A DNA stretch of 20,166 nucleotides, taken from Methylotenera sp. GTDB lineage: Bacteria; Pseudomonadota; Gammaproteobacteria; Burkholderiales; Methylophilaceae. Shown here in pieces: positions 1-7,971 of this stretch; the stretch's first letter is position 1, and each line of letters opens with the position of its first letter. The notes under the pieces are model-generated. The model did not search any database and was not told the DNA's origin. It was given only the letters and a program-made list of their open reading frames with translations. The stretch is taken from contig DAIDAH010000017.1 of the NCBI GenBank assembly GCA_027310735.1, positions 1-20,166 on the forward strand, written 5' to 3'. The position numbers were made by a program, and so were the translations under genes.

Positions 1-142
1 TACTGATACTGTGAAAAACATAAAACTGGTGCGTGATTTAAGCGACACCATGTTAAATGGCTCACTTTGCGCATTAGGTGGCATGACACCTTATCCAGTA
101 TTAAGTGCGATGAATCACTTCCCTGAAGATTTTGGCGCTTAA
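1..142 (+). CDS. fdsB: NAD-dependent formate dehydrogenase beta subunit, C-terminal end (partial)
   Basis: The frame is open from the left edge (first full codon at base 2) and ends in TAA at 140-142, leaving about 46 residues that finish in HFPEDFGA. The GSLCALGGMTPYPVLSA stretch matches the C-terminal end of NuoF-like flavoprotein subunits of soluble formate dehydrogenases. There the Cys of the CALG segment belongs to the last iron-sulfur cluster region. In the family this subunit carries FMN and the NAD site and passes electrons from FdsA to NAD+. The gene lies 60 bases upstream of fdsA on the same strand, as in fdsGBACD operons. The start, and any fdsG before it, lie outside the window. 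The assignment rests on this short tail plus the downstream genes. Confidence 0.85.
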   Translation, partial: TDTVKNIKLVRDLSDTMLNGSLCALGGMTPYPVLSAMNHFPEDFGA

Positions 143-202
143 GAATTAAACCATAAACTGCCGCATAAGTTTTGACTTGTGCGCAGTGTAGGAGACCTAG
201 AC

Positions 203-3118
203 ATGGACGACATTAAATACAGTAACACTCAACACTCGCATGACCATGACTGTGGTTGTAGCCGCACAAGTTATGATGATCAACTGGATTACGGAACGCC
301 AGCCAGCAAATCTGATACACACATTAAACTGACGATTGATGATAGAGAAATTACGGTACCAGAAGGCACTTCTATCATGCGTGCCTGTATCTCTGCGGGT
401 ATCAATGTGCCCAAGTTATGTGCTACTGACAGCCTTGAACCATTCGGTTCATGCCGCTTATGTGTGGTAGAAATTGAAGGCCGTCGCGGCTACCCAGCAT
501 CATGTACTACACCCGTTGCTGAAGGTATTAAAGTTCACACGCAAACAGATAAATTAGCGGATATTCGTCGTGGCACGATGGAGCTTTATATCTCAGACCA
601 TCCGTTGGATTGCCTCACCTGTGCAACCAATGGTGATTGCGAATTGCAAGACATGGCAGGTGCTGTGGGCTTGCGTGAAGTGCGCTATGGCTATGATGGT
701 GAAAATCATCTTAAATCTGTCAAAGACGAATCCAACCCTTATTTTACGTTCGACCCATCCAAATGTATCGTCTGCTCACGCTGTGTGCGTGCCTGTGAAG
801 AAACACAGGGTACATTTGCTTTAACCATTTCCGGTCGTGGCTTTGAATCAAAAGTGGCGCCTGGTATAACAAACTTTTTAGACTCTGAGTGTGTATCTTG
901 TGGCGCTTGCGTGCAGGCTTGTCCTACGGCGACGTTGATCGAAAAAACAGTCATCGACAAAGGTGTGCCAGAGCATAGCGTGACTACGACTTGTGCGTAC
1001 TGCGGCGTTGGTTGCTCATTTGATGCCGAAATGAAAGGCGAAGAAGTGATTCGCATGGTGCCAAATAAGAATGGTGGCGCCAATCATGGTCACTCATGTG
1101 TTAAGGGTCGTTTTGCATGGGGTTATGCAACGCATAAAGACCGTATCACGACACCGATGATTCGTAAAAATATCTCTGACCCTTGGCAAGAAGTAAGCTG
1201 GGATGAGGCTGTGAATTATGCTGCGAGTGAAATGACGCGGATACAAGCTAAGTATGGCAAAAATGCTATTGGCGGTATTACGTCATCACGTTGTACAAAT
1301 GAAGAAGTGTATGTGACACAGAAGTTGATTCGCGCTGTATTTGGCGTGAATAACGTGGATACCTGTGCGCGTGTTTGCCATTCACCAACTGGTTATGGTC
1401 TGAAACAAACTATCGGTGAGTCAGCCGGTACGCAAACATTTGACTCTGTTATGCAGGCCGATGTGATTATGGTGATAGGTGCCAATCCAACCGATGGTCA
1501 CCCAGTATTTGCGTCACAAATGAAGCGTCGTTTACGTGAGGGCGCTAAGCTGATTATCGCTGACCCGCGCGCGATTGATCTGGTCGCATCGCCACATATT
1601 AAAGCGGACTACCACCTGAAGCTGCGCCCAGGTACCAATGTAGCCTTGATTTCAGCCCTGTCACATGTGATTGTGACTGAAGGTTTGGTGAATGAAGTCT
1701 TTGTAAAAGAGCGTTGTGAGTGGGATTCATTTGTTGCATGGCGTGATTTTGCTGCACTTCCAGAAAACTCACCAGAAGCATTGTCTGAGGCATTAGGTGT
1801 TCCAGCTGAAGAGTTGCGTGCAGCAGCAAGGTTATATGCGACAGGTGGTAATGCTGCCATTTACTATGGTCTGGGTGTTACTGAGCATAGTCAAGGTTCT
1901 ACCACTGTAATGGGGATTGCTGACCTTGCGATGGCAACAGGGAATATTGGTCGTGAAGGTGTGGGTGTAAACCCTCTGCGCGGTCAAAATAACGTGCAGG
2001 GTTCATGTGATATGGGCTCTATGCCGCATGAGTTCCCAGGCTATCGCCATGTGTCTGACGATGCTACGCGTGCCTTATTTGAATCTGCATGGGGTAGGCC
2101 ATTAAGTAGTGACCCAGGTTTACGCATTCCGAATATGCTGGACTATGCGATTGAAGGCAGCTTCAAAGGTTTGTACTGTGTGGGTGAAGATATTGTGCAA
2201 TCAGACCCAAATACGCAGCATGTTACGCATGCGTTGGAGTCAATGGAGTGCGTGATTGTGCAGGATCTGTTCTTGAATGAAACCGCCATGTTTGCACATG
2301 TGTTCTTCCCAGGCGCTTCATTCCTTGAGAAGAGCGGTACCTTTACCAATGCTGAGCGCCGTATTTCACCTGTGCGACGTGTGATGACACCAAAAAATGG
2401 TATGGAAGATTGGCAAGTTACAGCAGCATTCTCTAATGCACTTGGCTACCCAATGAATTACAAGCATGCATCAGATATTCTGGATGAAATTGCACATTTA
2501 ACACCTACCTTTAAGGGTGTGAGTTTCAAGAAACTGGATGAGCTTGGTAGCATTCAATGGCCATGTAATGATGAGTATCCAGAAGGTACGCCAACAATGC
2601 ACATCGACGAGTTCGTGCGTGGTAAAGGTAAGTTCTTCGTGACTCAGTATGTGCCTACTACTGAAAAAGTAACTGCTAAGTATCCGTTGATTTTAACGAC
2701 TGGTCGTATCTTGTCCCAATACAACGTAGGCGCACAAACACGGCGTACTAAAAACGTTGCTTGGCATAGTGAGGATGTGGTTGAGATTCATCCACATGAT
2801 GCTGAAGAGCGCGGTATCAAAGAAGGCGATTGGGTCGGTATTGGTAGTCGTGCCGGAGAGACTGTATTGCGCGCAAAAATTACTGAGCGTGTGCAGCCTG
2901 GTGTGATTTACACAACTTTCCACCACCCGGAGTCTGGTGCTAACGTGATTACTACAGATAACTCAGACTGGGCGACCAATTGCCCTGAGTTTAAAGTGAC
3001 TGCTGTGCAAATTACGCGTGTTAACCAGCTTTCTGATTGGCAAGAGAATTACAAAACGTTCAGTGAAGCTCAGTTGGCATATGCTGGCAGGGATTTAGAG
3101 GCTGCGAAAATAGAGTGA
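203..3118 (+). CDS. fdsA: NAD-dependent formate dehydrogenase alpha subunit (molybdenum/tungsten, cysteine type)
   Basis: Catalytic subunit that oxidises formate to CO2 in the cytoplasm and feeds electrons through iron-sulfur clusters to the NAD+-reducing FdsB. From the ATG at 203 it has 971 residues. It begins with a NuoG-like [2Fe-2S] domain (Cys73, 84, 87, 101), then a His/Cys cluster region (His133, Cys137, 140, 146). Next come two ferredoxin-type 4Fe-4S motifs (Cys188-198 and 230-240) and the Mo-bis-MGD domain with its own 4Fe-4S site (Cys264, 267, 271, 299). The active site CHSPT at 392-396 has Cys392, not selenocysteine, followed by the conserved His. A C-terminal molybdopterin-dinucleotide-binding domain starts near 850. 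I chose 203 because TAGGAGA lies about 9 bases upstream; an in-frame GTG at 179 has no such site. An unusual His/Cys-rich start (residues 11-20) precedes the first domain. The stop overlaps the fdhD start. Confidence 0.97.
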   Translation: MDDIKYSNTQHSHDHDCGCSRTSYDDQLDYGTPASKSDTHIKLTIDDREITVPEGTSIMRACISAGINVPKLCATDSLEPFGSCRLCVVEIEGRRGYPASCTTPVAEGIKVHTQTDKLADIRRGTMELYISDHPLDCLTCATNGDCELQDMAGAVGLREVRYGYDGENHLKSVKDESNPYFTFDPSKCIVCSRCVRACEETQGTFALTISGRGFESKVAPGITNFLDSECVSCGACVQACPTATLIEKTVIDKGVPEHSVTTTCAYCGVGCSFDAEMKGEEVIRMVPNKNGGANHGHSCVKGRFAWGYATHKDRITTPMIRKNISDPWQEVSWDEAVNYAASEMTRIQAKYGKNAIGGITSSRCTNEEVYVTQKLIRAVFGVNNVDTCARVCHSPTGYGLKQTIGESAGTQTFDSVMQADVIMVIGANPTDGHPVFASQMKRRLREGAKLIIADPRAIDLVASPHIKADYHLKLRPGTNVALISALSHVIVTEGLVNEVFVKERCEWDSFVAWRDFAALPENSPEALSEALGVPAEELRAAARLYATGGNAAIYYGLGVTEHSQGSTTVMGIADLAMATGNIGREGVGVNPLRGQNNVQGSCDMGSMPHEFPGYRHVSDDATRALFESAWGRPLSSDPGLRIPNMLDYAIEGSFKGLYCVGEDIVQSDPNTQHVTHALESMECVIVQDLFLNETAMFAHVFFPGASFLEKSGTFTNAERRISPVRRVMTPKNGMEDWQVTAAFSNALGYPMNYKHASDILDEIAHLTPTFKGVSFKKLDELGSIQWPCNDEYPEGTPTMHIDEFVRGKGKFFVTQYVPTTEKVTAKYPLILTTGRILSQYNVGAQTRRTKNVAWHSEDVVEIHPHDAEERGIKEGDWVGIGSRAGETVLRAKITERVQPGVIYTTFHHPESGANVITTDNSDWATNCPEFKVTAVQITRVNQLSDWQENYKTFSEAQLAYAGRDLEAAKIE

Positions 3119-3969
3119 TTGTTTGCGATGCATCTGCAGATAGAACAGATGTTTTGGTTCGTGAAGTGCCGCTGACCACGTTTAACGTGGTCAGGTCGAA
3201 AGCTGATATAGAGCAACATGTGCAGGATCAGTTGGCTGAAGAAACGCCGGTTGCCTTGATTTATAACGGCATATCGCATGCAGTAATGTTAGCAACACCA
3301 CAAGATTTAGAAGATTTTGCTTTAGGGTTTTCTTTATCTGAAGGTATTTTGCAAGATAAGCACGAGTTGTACGGTATTGAGGTGCGTTCGCAGGCTAGTG
3401 GTATTGAACTGCACTGTGAGATTGCAAGCGAGCGGTTTGTGCAGTTGAAAAATCGGCGTCGCACGCTTGCAGGTAGAACTGGTTGTGGTCTGTGTGGCTC
3501 GGAAAGCCTAGAGCAAGCAATGCGCTACCCAACTAAGCTTGATGTGCAAACTGTTTTTAGTCGTAAAGCAATTCAATTGGGCTTGCAGGACATGCCTCAG
3601 ATGCAAACCTTGCAGCAACAAACTGGCGCGACACATGCATGTGCTTGGGTGTTAGCAGATGGTACTGTGGCAATGTTACGTGAAGATGTTGGCCGTCACA
3701 ATGCGCTTGATAAATTGGTTGGTGCTATTGCAAATAGCGACATAGAAAACAAAGGTTTTATTATTACCAGTAGTCGTGCCAGTTATGAAATGGTGCAAAA
3801 AACGGCTAGTGCAGGGATTAACCTATTGGTAGCAATCTCTGCACCCACAGGCTTAGCTGTAAGGATTGCTGAGCAGTGCGGCTTAACTTTAGTTGGCTTT
3901 GCTCGTAAAGATAATTGCGTGATATACAGTCATCCCGAATGTATTGATTCAATAACTAGAGATATTTAA
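3115..3969 (+). CDS. fdhD: Formate dehydrogenase accessory sulfurtransferase FdhD
   Basis: FdhD-family protein (called FdsC in some fds operons) of 284 residues. In the studied family it carries sulfur from the cysteine desulfurase IscS to the molybdenum cofactor of formate dehydrogenase, without which the enzyme is inactive. The sulfur-carrying CxxC motif is visible as TGCGLCGSES with Cys124 and Cys127. Other typical blocks are the DFALGFSLSEGIL segment near 67-79, the REDVGRHNALDKL segment in the second half, and ITSSRASYEMVQK after it. The GTG start at 3115 overlaps the fdsA TGA at 3116-3118, so translation is probably coupled. There is no in-frame Met before residue 58, so the exact start within the first 15 codons is less certain. 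fdsD follows after 20 bases. Confidence 0.95.
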   Translation: MIVCDASADRTDVLVREVPLTTFNVVRSKADIEQHVQDQLAEETPVALIYNGISHAVMLATPQDLEDFALGFSLSEGILQDKHELYGIEVRSQASGIELHCEIASERFVQLKNRRRTLAGRTGCGLCGSESLEQAMRYPTKLDVQTVFSRKAIQLGLQDMPQMQTLQQQTGATHACAWVLADGTVAMLREDVGRHNALDKLVGAIANSDIENKGFIITSSRASYEMVQKTASAGINLLVAISAPTGLAVRIAEQCGLTLVGFARKDNCVIYSHPECIDSITRDI

Positions 3970-3989
3970 AAGTAAAAGAGTATGGATTT

Positions 3990-4211
3990 ATGAAAATAGA
4001 GCATTTAGTGACAATGGCTAACCAAATTGGTGATTTTTTTAAGTCATTTCCAGATCAAGAAGAAGCGAAGAAAGATATTGCTCAGCACTTAATGCGTTTT
4101 TGGGCTGGGAGTATGCAGCAACAAATTCTGGTACATGTGAATGACCATAATGGCGATGGGCTAGAGCCCATCGTACGTGATGCTATTAAAGAGCATATTC
4201 GCAGCGTTTAA
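3990..4211 (+). CDS. fdsD: Formate dehydrogenase delta subunit
   Basis: Small 73-residue protein of the FdsD family, found as the last gene of fdsGBACD operons. The characteristic segments are MANQIGDFFKSFPD at 9-22, HLMRFWAGSMQQQIL at 33-47 and LEPIVRDAIKEHI near the end. Family work describes FdsD as an accessory or structural subunit of the soluble formate dehydrogenase; its exact role is not settled. It is soluble, with no signal peptide or membrane segment. It begins 20 bases after fdhD, with a weak purine-rich site (AAAAGAG) upstream. It is the last gene before a strong hairpin, so the fds transcript most likely ends here. Confidence 0.93.
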   Translation: MKIEHLVTMANQIGDFFKSFPDQEEAKKDIAQHLMRFWAGSMQQQILVHVNDHNGDGLEPIVRDAIKEHIRSV

Positions 4212-4242
4212 TTGTTAAGCTTACTTGAGTAAGCTTAACAAT
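4211..4242 (+). terminator. Perfect 14-bp hairpin ending the fds operon
   Basis: Left arm 4211-4224 (ATTGTTAAGCTTAC), loop TTGA, right arm 4229-4242: a perfect 14-bp stem starting on the last base of the fdsD stop codon. No U-tract follows on either strand, so the hairpin is clear but termination by it is inferred. It sits between convergent genes and could act for both. Confidence 0.6.
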
Positions 4243-4277
4243 TATAAATTTGACTATTCCATCGTACCTTTGCCGAA

Positions 4278-4304
4278 CTGCAAGCCAATTCAATTGGTTT
4301 GCAG
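4278..4304. repeat. Inverted repeat between fdsD and the ArnT-like gene
   Basis: Left arm 4278-4288 (CTGCAAGCCAA) and right arm 4294-4304 (TTGGTTTGCAG) pair over 11 bases around a 5-base loop. One pair is G-U when read on the plus strand and A-C when read on the minus strand. It lies 14 bases past the stop of the minus-strand gene, so it may be that gene's 3' hairpin or a second barrier for the fds transcript. There is no U-tract. Confidence 0.5.
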
Positions 4305-4318
4305 CCGATTTAACTAGA

Positions 4319-5971
4319 TCAACGTTGAACTTGATATAGCCTGAAACTTTCCTTTCTATCTGCCGGACGCTTGCCTCGCCAGATTAGCTTCCACTCATCG
4401 CTAGGCTGCATTTTACTAATGCCTCTACTATCTTCTATCAGATATAAAGTGCAGTTCAATTGTTTTGTGTCTTCAACTGGCAGTAGTGTTATATTCGTAT
4501 AGTAGTTAAATAATCTGCGCTCGGGCAGACCAACATCTAGACTGTTGATACAACTTTGTTGCCCATAAATGGTTGTATTCAGGCTGGTAAAGACAGATTG
4601 ATAGCTTTTTGCTGAGTCTATTAGTGGCAGCCAAAGAGTCATTAACAGGCTCCAGCCAAAAGTCATGCCTACAGCCCAATTGGTCACAGCCGATTTATTT
4701 GTTTGTTTGGCACGAATGCAAACAGATAGCCAAATGATTGTGATAGCCAGTGCAATTAAGAATGTTAGCCAATTAAAACTAAGTTCATTTGCACCAGATA
4801 AAAACTGCATGCGTTCTTTTATTTGAGCTGGGTGGCCGGTAATCATTGCAGTCCAGCCTAGCCAAATTAGTCCTCCAATTAGTCCGAATAGTGTGATGCC
4901 AAACCAATTTAATGCGGCTGCTGCACCACGTTTAAGGTGTTCAACACTACCCGCGCCCAGTGCAACTAAGGGCAATAGTAACGGTAGTGCATTAATATCT
5001 TTTGTCGTAGCACCAAGACCTAAAAAAAGCAGGCTAGTAGTAAAGTAAACGCTAAGAAGCTGAAATTTTGGTTTTTGGATAAATTGGTGACGATAGCGCC
5101 ATAAGCTCCACAGAGCTAAAGGCAAGGCGGGCCAAGCGTACCAAATTAAAATACGTAGAAAATATAGATGATTTAGATGGCTAAAAGAGTTTAAATTGTT
5201 ATGCCACCAGTCGCTCAGCAATGCCGGGGCATGATAGTGTAGCAATAGTAGCCATGCTACGATAGGTGGAGTGGCTACTACAAACGCTGTACTTATTACT
5301 ATTAAGTAGTTGCGCGTGCGCCATGTTTTAAATAATAGAGGCAATACGAGTGCGGAGCTCATAATGATTATTAATGGCAATAATCCATTGGATAAAAATC
5401 CAGCACTAATTGCGGCAGCCATAAGAAGGCTGCTACGCCAAGGCCGTCGTTTGCATAGAGCGAGTGCATAAAGTCCTGCGGCTGTACAGGCCAGCCCAGC
5501 AATCTCAGGGCTTATGCTGTGAGAGCTGATTATTAGGCCTATCGTGCCAATCATTATAAATGCTGCGTGTCTGCCCGATCCTCTTTCCCAAAGCTCACGG
5601 CCTGTCATGCCAGTCATCAGCAGCAAAATCGTCATCCAAATTGCATTGGTGAGCCTAGCTGCATCATGTATAGCTAAAAAGGATGATAGTAGTTTAGCGC
5701 TCAATGCTGCACATAAATAATATAAAGGGGGGGAATCTAAAGATGATGAGCCGATAGGTAGTGGCGCGATTAGGTTGCTACCATCTAGGATGGTTTTAAT
5801 GATGCTAATGCTTGTTGATTCAAATGGTTTCCAAGGAGAGTGACCAATGAGGCCGAGTAATATCCATATGCCACATAGTACAAGTAATAGATGCGTTTTT
5901 GCACTTTCACCGACGCGCGCGCGCGGTGTTGACATGTTGCCTTGCCAGTCATGATCTAGTTGAAATCGCAT
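4319..5971 (-). CDS. GT-C type membrane glycosyltransferase-like protein (ArnT/PMT superfamily), possibly inactive
   Basis: A 550-residue polytopic protein with about a dozen hydrophobic segments and a polar C-terminal region from about 450. The N-terminal block HSPWKPFES (44-52), followed by PPLYYLCAA (81-89), places it in the ArnT/GT-C group. Those enzymes move a sugar from an undecaprenyl-phosphate donor onto lipid A or other acceptors on the periplasmic face. Known members usually have PDE where this protein has PFE (49-51), and EKPP where it has DSPP (79-82), so the usual catalytic Asp is missing. The function may therefore differ or be lost. A start at Met13 (5935) is a real alternative: AAGG lies just before it, while the ATG at 5971 has no ribosome site. 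It stands alone between convergent fdsD and rpmE2. The substrate is unknown. Confidence 0.7.
   Translation of the reverse strand: MRFQLDHDWQGNMSTPRARVGESAKTHLLLVLCGIWILLGLIGHSPWKPFESTSISIIKTILDGSNLIAPLPIGSSSLDSPPLYYLCAALSAKLLSSFLAIHDAARLTNAIWMTILLLMTGMTGRELWERGSGRHAAFIMIGTIGLIISSHSISPEIAGLACTAAGLYALALCKRRPWRSSLLMAAAISAGFLSNGLLPLIIIMSSALVLPLLFKTWRTRNYLIVISTAFVVATPPIVAWLLLLHYHAPALLSDWWHNNLNSFSHLNHLYFLRILIWYAWPALPLALWSLWRYRHQFIQKPKFQLLSVYFTTSLLFLGLGATTKDINALPLLLPLVALGAGSVEHLKRGAAAALNWFGITLFGLIGGLIWLGWTAMITGHPAQIKERMQFLSGANELSFNWLTFLIALAITIIWLSVCIRAKQTNKSAVTNWAVGMTFGWSLLMTLWLPLIDSAKSYQSVFTSLNTTIYGQQSCINSLDVGLPERRLFNYYTNITLLPVEDTKQLNCTLYLIEDSRGISKMQPSDEWKLIWRGKRPADRKESFRLYQVQR
5914..5925. repeat. 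(CG)6 dinucleotide tract at the 5' end of the ArnT-like gene
   Basis: Twelve bases of uninterrupted CG lie inside codons 16-20 of the long form, or codons 4-8 if Met13 is the start. The surrounding DNA is AT-rich, so the tract stands out. It encodes part of TPRARV. Gain or loss of one unit would shift the reading frame. Confidence 0.7.
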
Positions 5972-6067
5972 AAAATTAAATTGTTTTAAATGGGGTACTT
6001 ATGTGAATTGATGATTTAATTTGATTTAAGATAGCGCAGTAGAGCATTTGCAAGAGCAATAAAGTAA

Positions 6068-6089
6068 AAAGGCAGCCTAAGCTGCCTTT
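6068..6089 (-). terminator. Rho-independent terminator of rpmE2
   Basis: On the minus strand AAAGGCAGC, loop TTAG and GCTGCCTTT form a perfect 9-bp stem with a GC core, and the T-run continues as TTTTT just after the arm. It lies about 40 bases past the rpmE2 stop. It is the only hairpin in the window with the classical U-tract. Confidence 0.85.
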
Positions 6090-6130
6090 GTTGTAAATTA
6101 TTATCTACAGCGTCGCCTGTACAACAATAA

Positions 6131-6373
6131 TTACATGCCGTATTTTTTACGGAATTTATCAACACGACCAGCAGTATCTAAAATCATTTGTTTCCCTGTG
6201 TAGAACGGGTGTGATTTTGAAGAAACTTCAATTTTAACTAGCGGATATTCTTTACCATCAGTCCATTTAATGGTGTCACGCGCATTAATTGTAGAGCGTG
6301 TAATAAAACTAAAGTCAGCGCCGATGTCTTGAAACACCACTTCGCGGTATTCTGGATGAATTCCATCTTTCAT
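6131..6373 (-). CDS. rpmE2: Large ribosomal subunit protein bL31, type B (zinc-free form)
   Basis: Protein of the large ribosomal subunit, 80 residues from the ATG at 6373. [11 protein letters not shown] near the start and [12 protein letters not shown] then [14 protein letters not shown] near the end are the hallmark blocks of the type B (YkgM-like) family. It has no cysteine pairs, so it is the form that does not bind zinc. The frame stays open upstream to an ATG at 6439, but GAGG 8 bases before 6373 and the family's usual start (MKxGIHPxYR) decide for the shorter protein. It has its own promoter (TATAAT at 6461-6466) and a terminator at 6068-6089, so it is a single-gene unit following rho. 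In some bacteria this form is induced by zinc shortage under Zur; I see no clear Zur box here. Confidence 0.95.
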   Translation of the reverse strand: MKDGIHPEYREVVFQDIGADFSFITRSTINARDTIKWTDGKEYPLVKIEVSSKSHPFYTGKQMILDTAGRVDKFRKKYGM

Positions 6374-6460
6374 ATATATAGCCTCAGTATTGATTGCCGA
6401 ATGATACGGCACTAATTTAAGATGCACGTTGGAATGCACATCATTTTGTAATAACTCACC

Positions 6461-6489
6461 ATTATATTGGCAATTGTGAACCTATGCAA
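6461..6489 (-). promoter_or_regulatory. Sigma-70-like promoter of rpmE2
   Basis: Reading the minus strand, TTGCAT (6489-6484), a 17-base spacer and a perfect TATAAT (6466-6461) precede rpmE2. The start codon lies about 88 bases downstream of the -10. The -35 matches the consensus at only the first three bases. Confidence 0.6.
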
Positions 6490-6538
6490 GGTTAAACTTC
6501 GACTCGCGCTTAAGTGAGTCATTGGCGAAAGTTAACCT
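6489..6538 (-). repeat. Imperfect hairpin across the rho stop codon
   Basis: Outer arms 6489-6500 and 6527-6538 pair through AGGTTAA, with a bulged extension. Inner arms GACTC (6501-6505) and GAGTC (6516-6520) add a second stem. The rho stop codon (6532-6534) lies inside one arm, and the other arm touches the rpmE2 -35. It may end the rho transcript, but there is no U-tract. Confidence 0.45.
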
Positions 6539-7791
6539 CTACGCATGCTGTCAAAAAAGTCAGCATTGTTCTTTGTGGCTTTGATCTTGTCTAGTAAGAA
6601 CTCCATCGCCTCAATGTCATCCATAGGATAAAGTAGTTTACGTAGTACCCATATCTTTTGTAAAACATCTTTTTCGATGAGTAGCTCTTCGCGGCGTGTG
6701 CCTGACTTGTTAACGTTAATGGCTGGGTACTGACGTTTTTCAGCCATCTTGCGGTCAAGATGGATTTCCATGTTGCCAGTACCTTTAAATTCTTCATAGA
6801 TGACATCATCCATGCGGGAGCCAGTGTCGACTAGTGCAGTAGCAATAATGGTTAGTGAGCCGCCTTCTTCAATATTGCGAGCAGCACCAAAAAAGCGTTT
6901 AGGACGCTGTAGTGCATTTGCATCAACACCGCCAGTTAATACCTTGCCAGATGAAGGAATTACCGTGTTGTAAGCGCGGGCGAGTCTTGTGATTGAGTCT
7001 AATAGAATGACCACATCTTTTTTATGTTCAACTAAGCGTTTGGCTTTTTCGAGCACCATTTCAGCAACCTGCACATGACGCGTTGCTGGTTCATCAAAAG
7101 TAGAAGCAACAACTTCGCCTTTCACTGAGCGGGTCATTTCTGTCACTTCTTCAGGGCGCTCATCAATTAAAAGCACAATCAAAATCACATCTGGATGATT
7201 GGCTGTAATGGCGTGTGCAATGTTTTGCATCATGACGGTTTTGCCGCTCTTAGGGCTGGCGACTAAAAGTCCGCGCTGACCTTTGCCTATCGGTGCAATC
7301 ATGTCAATAACGCGGCTAGTGATGTTTTCTGCGCCTTTAATGTCGCGTTCTAGCGTTAGAGGTATGGTTGGAAATAGTGGTGTTAAGTTTTCAAACAGTA
7401 TTTTATGTTTAGTGTTTTCTGGCGTTTCACCATTTACCATGTCTACTTTAACTAGTGCGAAATATCGTTCGCCATCTTTAGGGATGCGCACTTCACCTTG
7501 AATGCTATCGCCTGTATGTAAATTAAAGCGACGAATTTGTGATGGCGATACGTAAATGTCATCAGGGCCAGCTAAGTAAGATGAGTCTGGTGAGCGTAGG
7601 AAACCAAAGCCATCTTGTAAAATTTCTAGCGTTCCATCCCCAAAAATGCTGTCGCCTTTTTTTGCCTTATTTTTTAGAATTGAAAAAATAAGGTCTTGCT
7701 TGCGCATGCGGCTTGCATTTTCAATTTCATTGGCGATAGCCATTTCAACTAATTCGGTAACAGGGAGATGCTTAAGGTCAGATAAGTGCAT
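6532..7791 (-). CDS. rho: Transcription termination factor Rho
   Basis: Hexameric RNA-dependent ATPase that ends transcription of untranslated RNA. The 419 residues are the usual length. The N-terminal helix bundle (1-45) is followed by the cold-shock-like RNA-binding domain with [14 protein letters not shown] (60-73) and [15 protein letters not shown] (77-91). The ATPase core has Walker A ASPKSGKT (178-185), [12 protein letters not shown] (208-219) and Walker [17 protein letters not shown] (260-275). The Q-loop region after 277 and the conserved GTRREELL near 374 complete it. It is free of the long insertions seen in some high-GC bacteria. A promoter lies at 7827-7855, giving a leader of only about 30 bases. 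That is shorter than the long attenuated leader of the E. coli gene, unless trxA transcripts read through. The ribosome site is weak. Confidence 0.99.
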   Translation of the reverse strand: MHLSDLKHLPVTELVEMAIANEIENASRMRKQDLIFSILKNKAKKGDSIFGDGTLEILQDGFGFLRSPDSSYLAGPDDIYVSPSQIRRFNLHTGDSIQGEVRIPKDGERYFALVKVDMVNGETPENTKHKILFENLTPLFPTIPLTLERDIKGAENITSRVIDMIAPIGKGQRGLLVASPKSGKTVMMQNIAHAITANHPDVILIVLLIDERPEEVTEMTRSVKGEVVASTFDEPATRHVQVAEMVLEKAKRLVEHKKDVVILLDSITRLARAYNTVIPSSGKVLTGGVDANALQRPKRFFGAARNIEEGGSLTIIATALVDTGSRMDDVIYEEFKGTGNMEIHLDRKMAEKRQYPAINVNKSGTRREELLIEKDVLQKIWVLRKLLYPMDDIEAMEFLLDKIKATKNNADFFDSMRRG

Positions 7792-7826
7792 GAAGGCTCA
7801 CTAAAACATGATGTAAGTGGTGCAGG

Positions 7827-7855
7827 ATTATAAAACTTGAGGATTGAAATTGAAA
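7827..7855 (-). promoter_or_regulatory. Likely sigma-70 promoter of rho
   Basis: On the minus strand TTTCAA (7855-7850), 17 bases, then a perfect TATAAT (7832-7827), about 36 bases before the rho start codon. The -35 is poor (three matches). Overlapping inverted repeats lie immediately upstream of it. Confidence 0.5.
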
Positions 7856-7864
7856 AAACTATGT

Positions 7865-7898
7865 TTATAACAATGCTATCTATATGGCTTTGTTATAA
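7865..7898. repeat. Inverted repeat A upstream of rho
   Basis: TTATAACAATGC (7865-7876) and GCTTTGTTATAA (7887-7898) pair over 12 bases with one mismatch around a 10-base loop. The right arm shares 7894-7898 with the left arm of the next inverted repeat, so both cannot form together. Confidence 0.6.
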
Positions 7899-7946
7899 CT
7901 ACTTGATCTTTAGTTGTCTGTTTTAAGCTTAAATCAAGTAGTTATA
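7894..7946. repeat. Inverted repeat B between trxA and rho (perfect 14 bp)
   Basis: TATAACTACTTGAT (7894-7907) and ATCAAGTAGTTATA (7933-7946) are perfect complements around a 25-base loop. That loop itself holds most of the palindrome TTTAAGCTTAAA (7922-7933). It lies 26 bases past the trxA stop in the trxA direction and just upstream of the rho promoter. It may be the trxA 3' hairpin or an operator; no U-tract follows. Confidence 0.65.
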
Positions 7947-7971
7947 TTGCGTAGAGCTAAGCGTAATGTGT

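Noticed and set aside
179..202. GTG at 179 as the start of fdsA
   Set aside because: The strong TAGGAGA site is positioned for the ATG at 203; the GTG has no ribosome site and would place that site inside the coding sequence.
739..1083. A 114-codon open frame on the minus strand inside fdsA
   Set aside because: It lies fully antisense to the conserved iron-sulfur region and shows no protein-like motif.
6374..6439. Longer rpmE2 starting at 6439
   Set aside because: The family begins with MKxGIHPxYR, and GAGG is placed for 6373.
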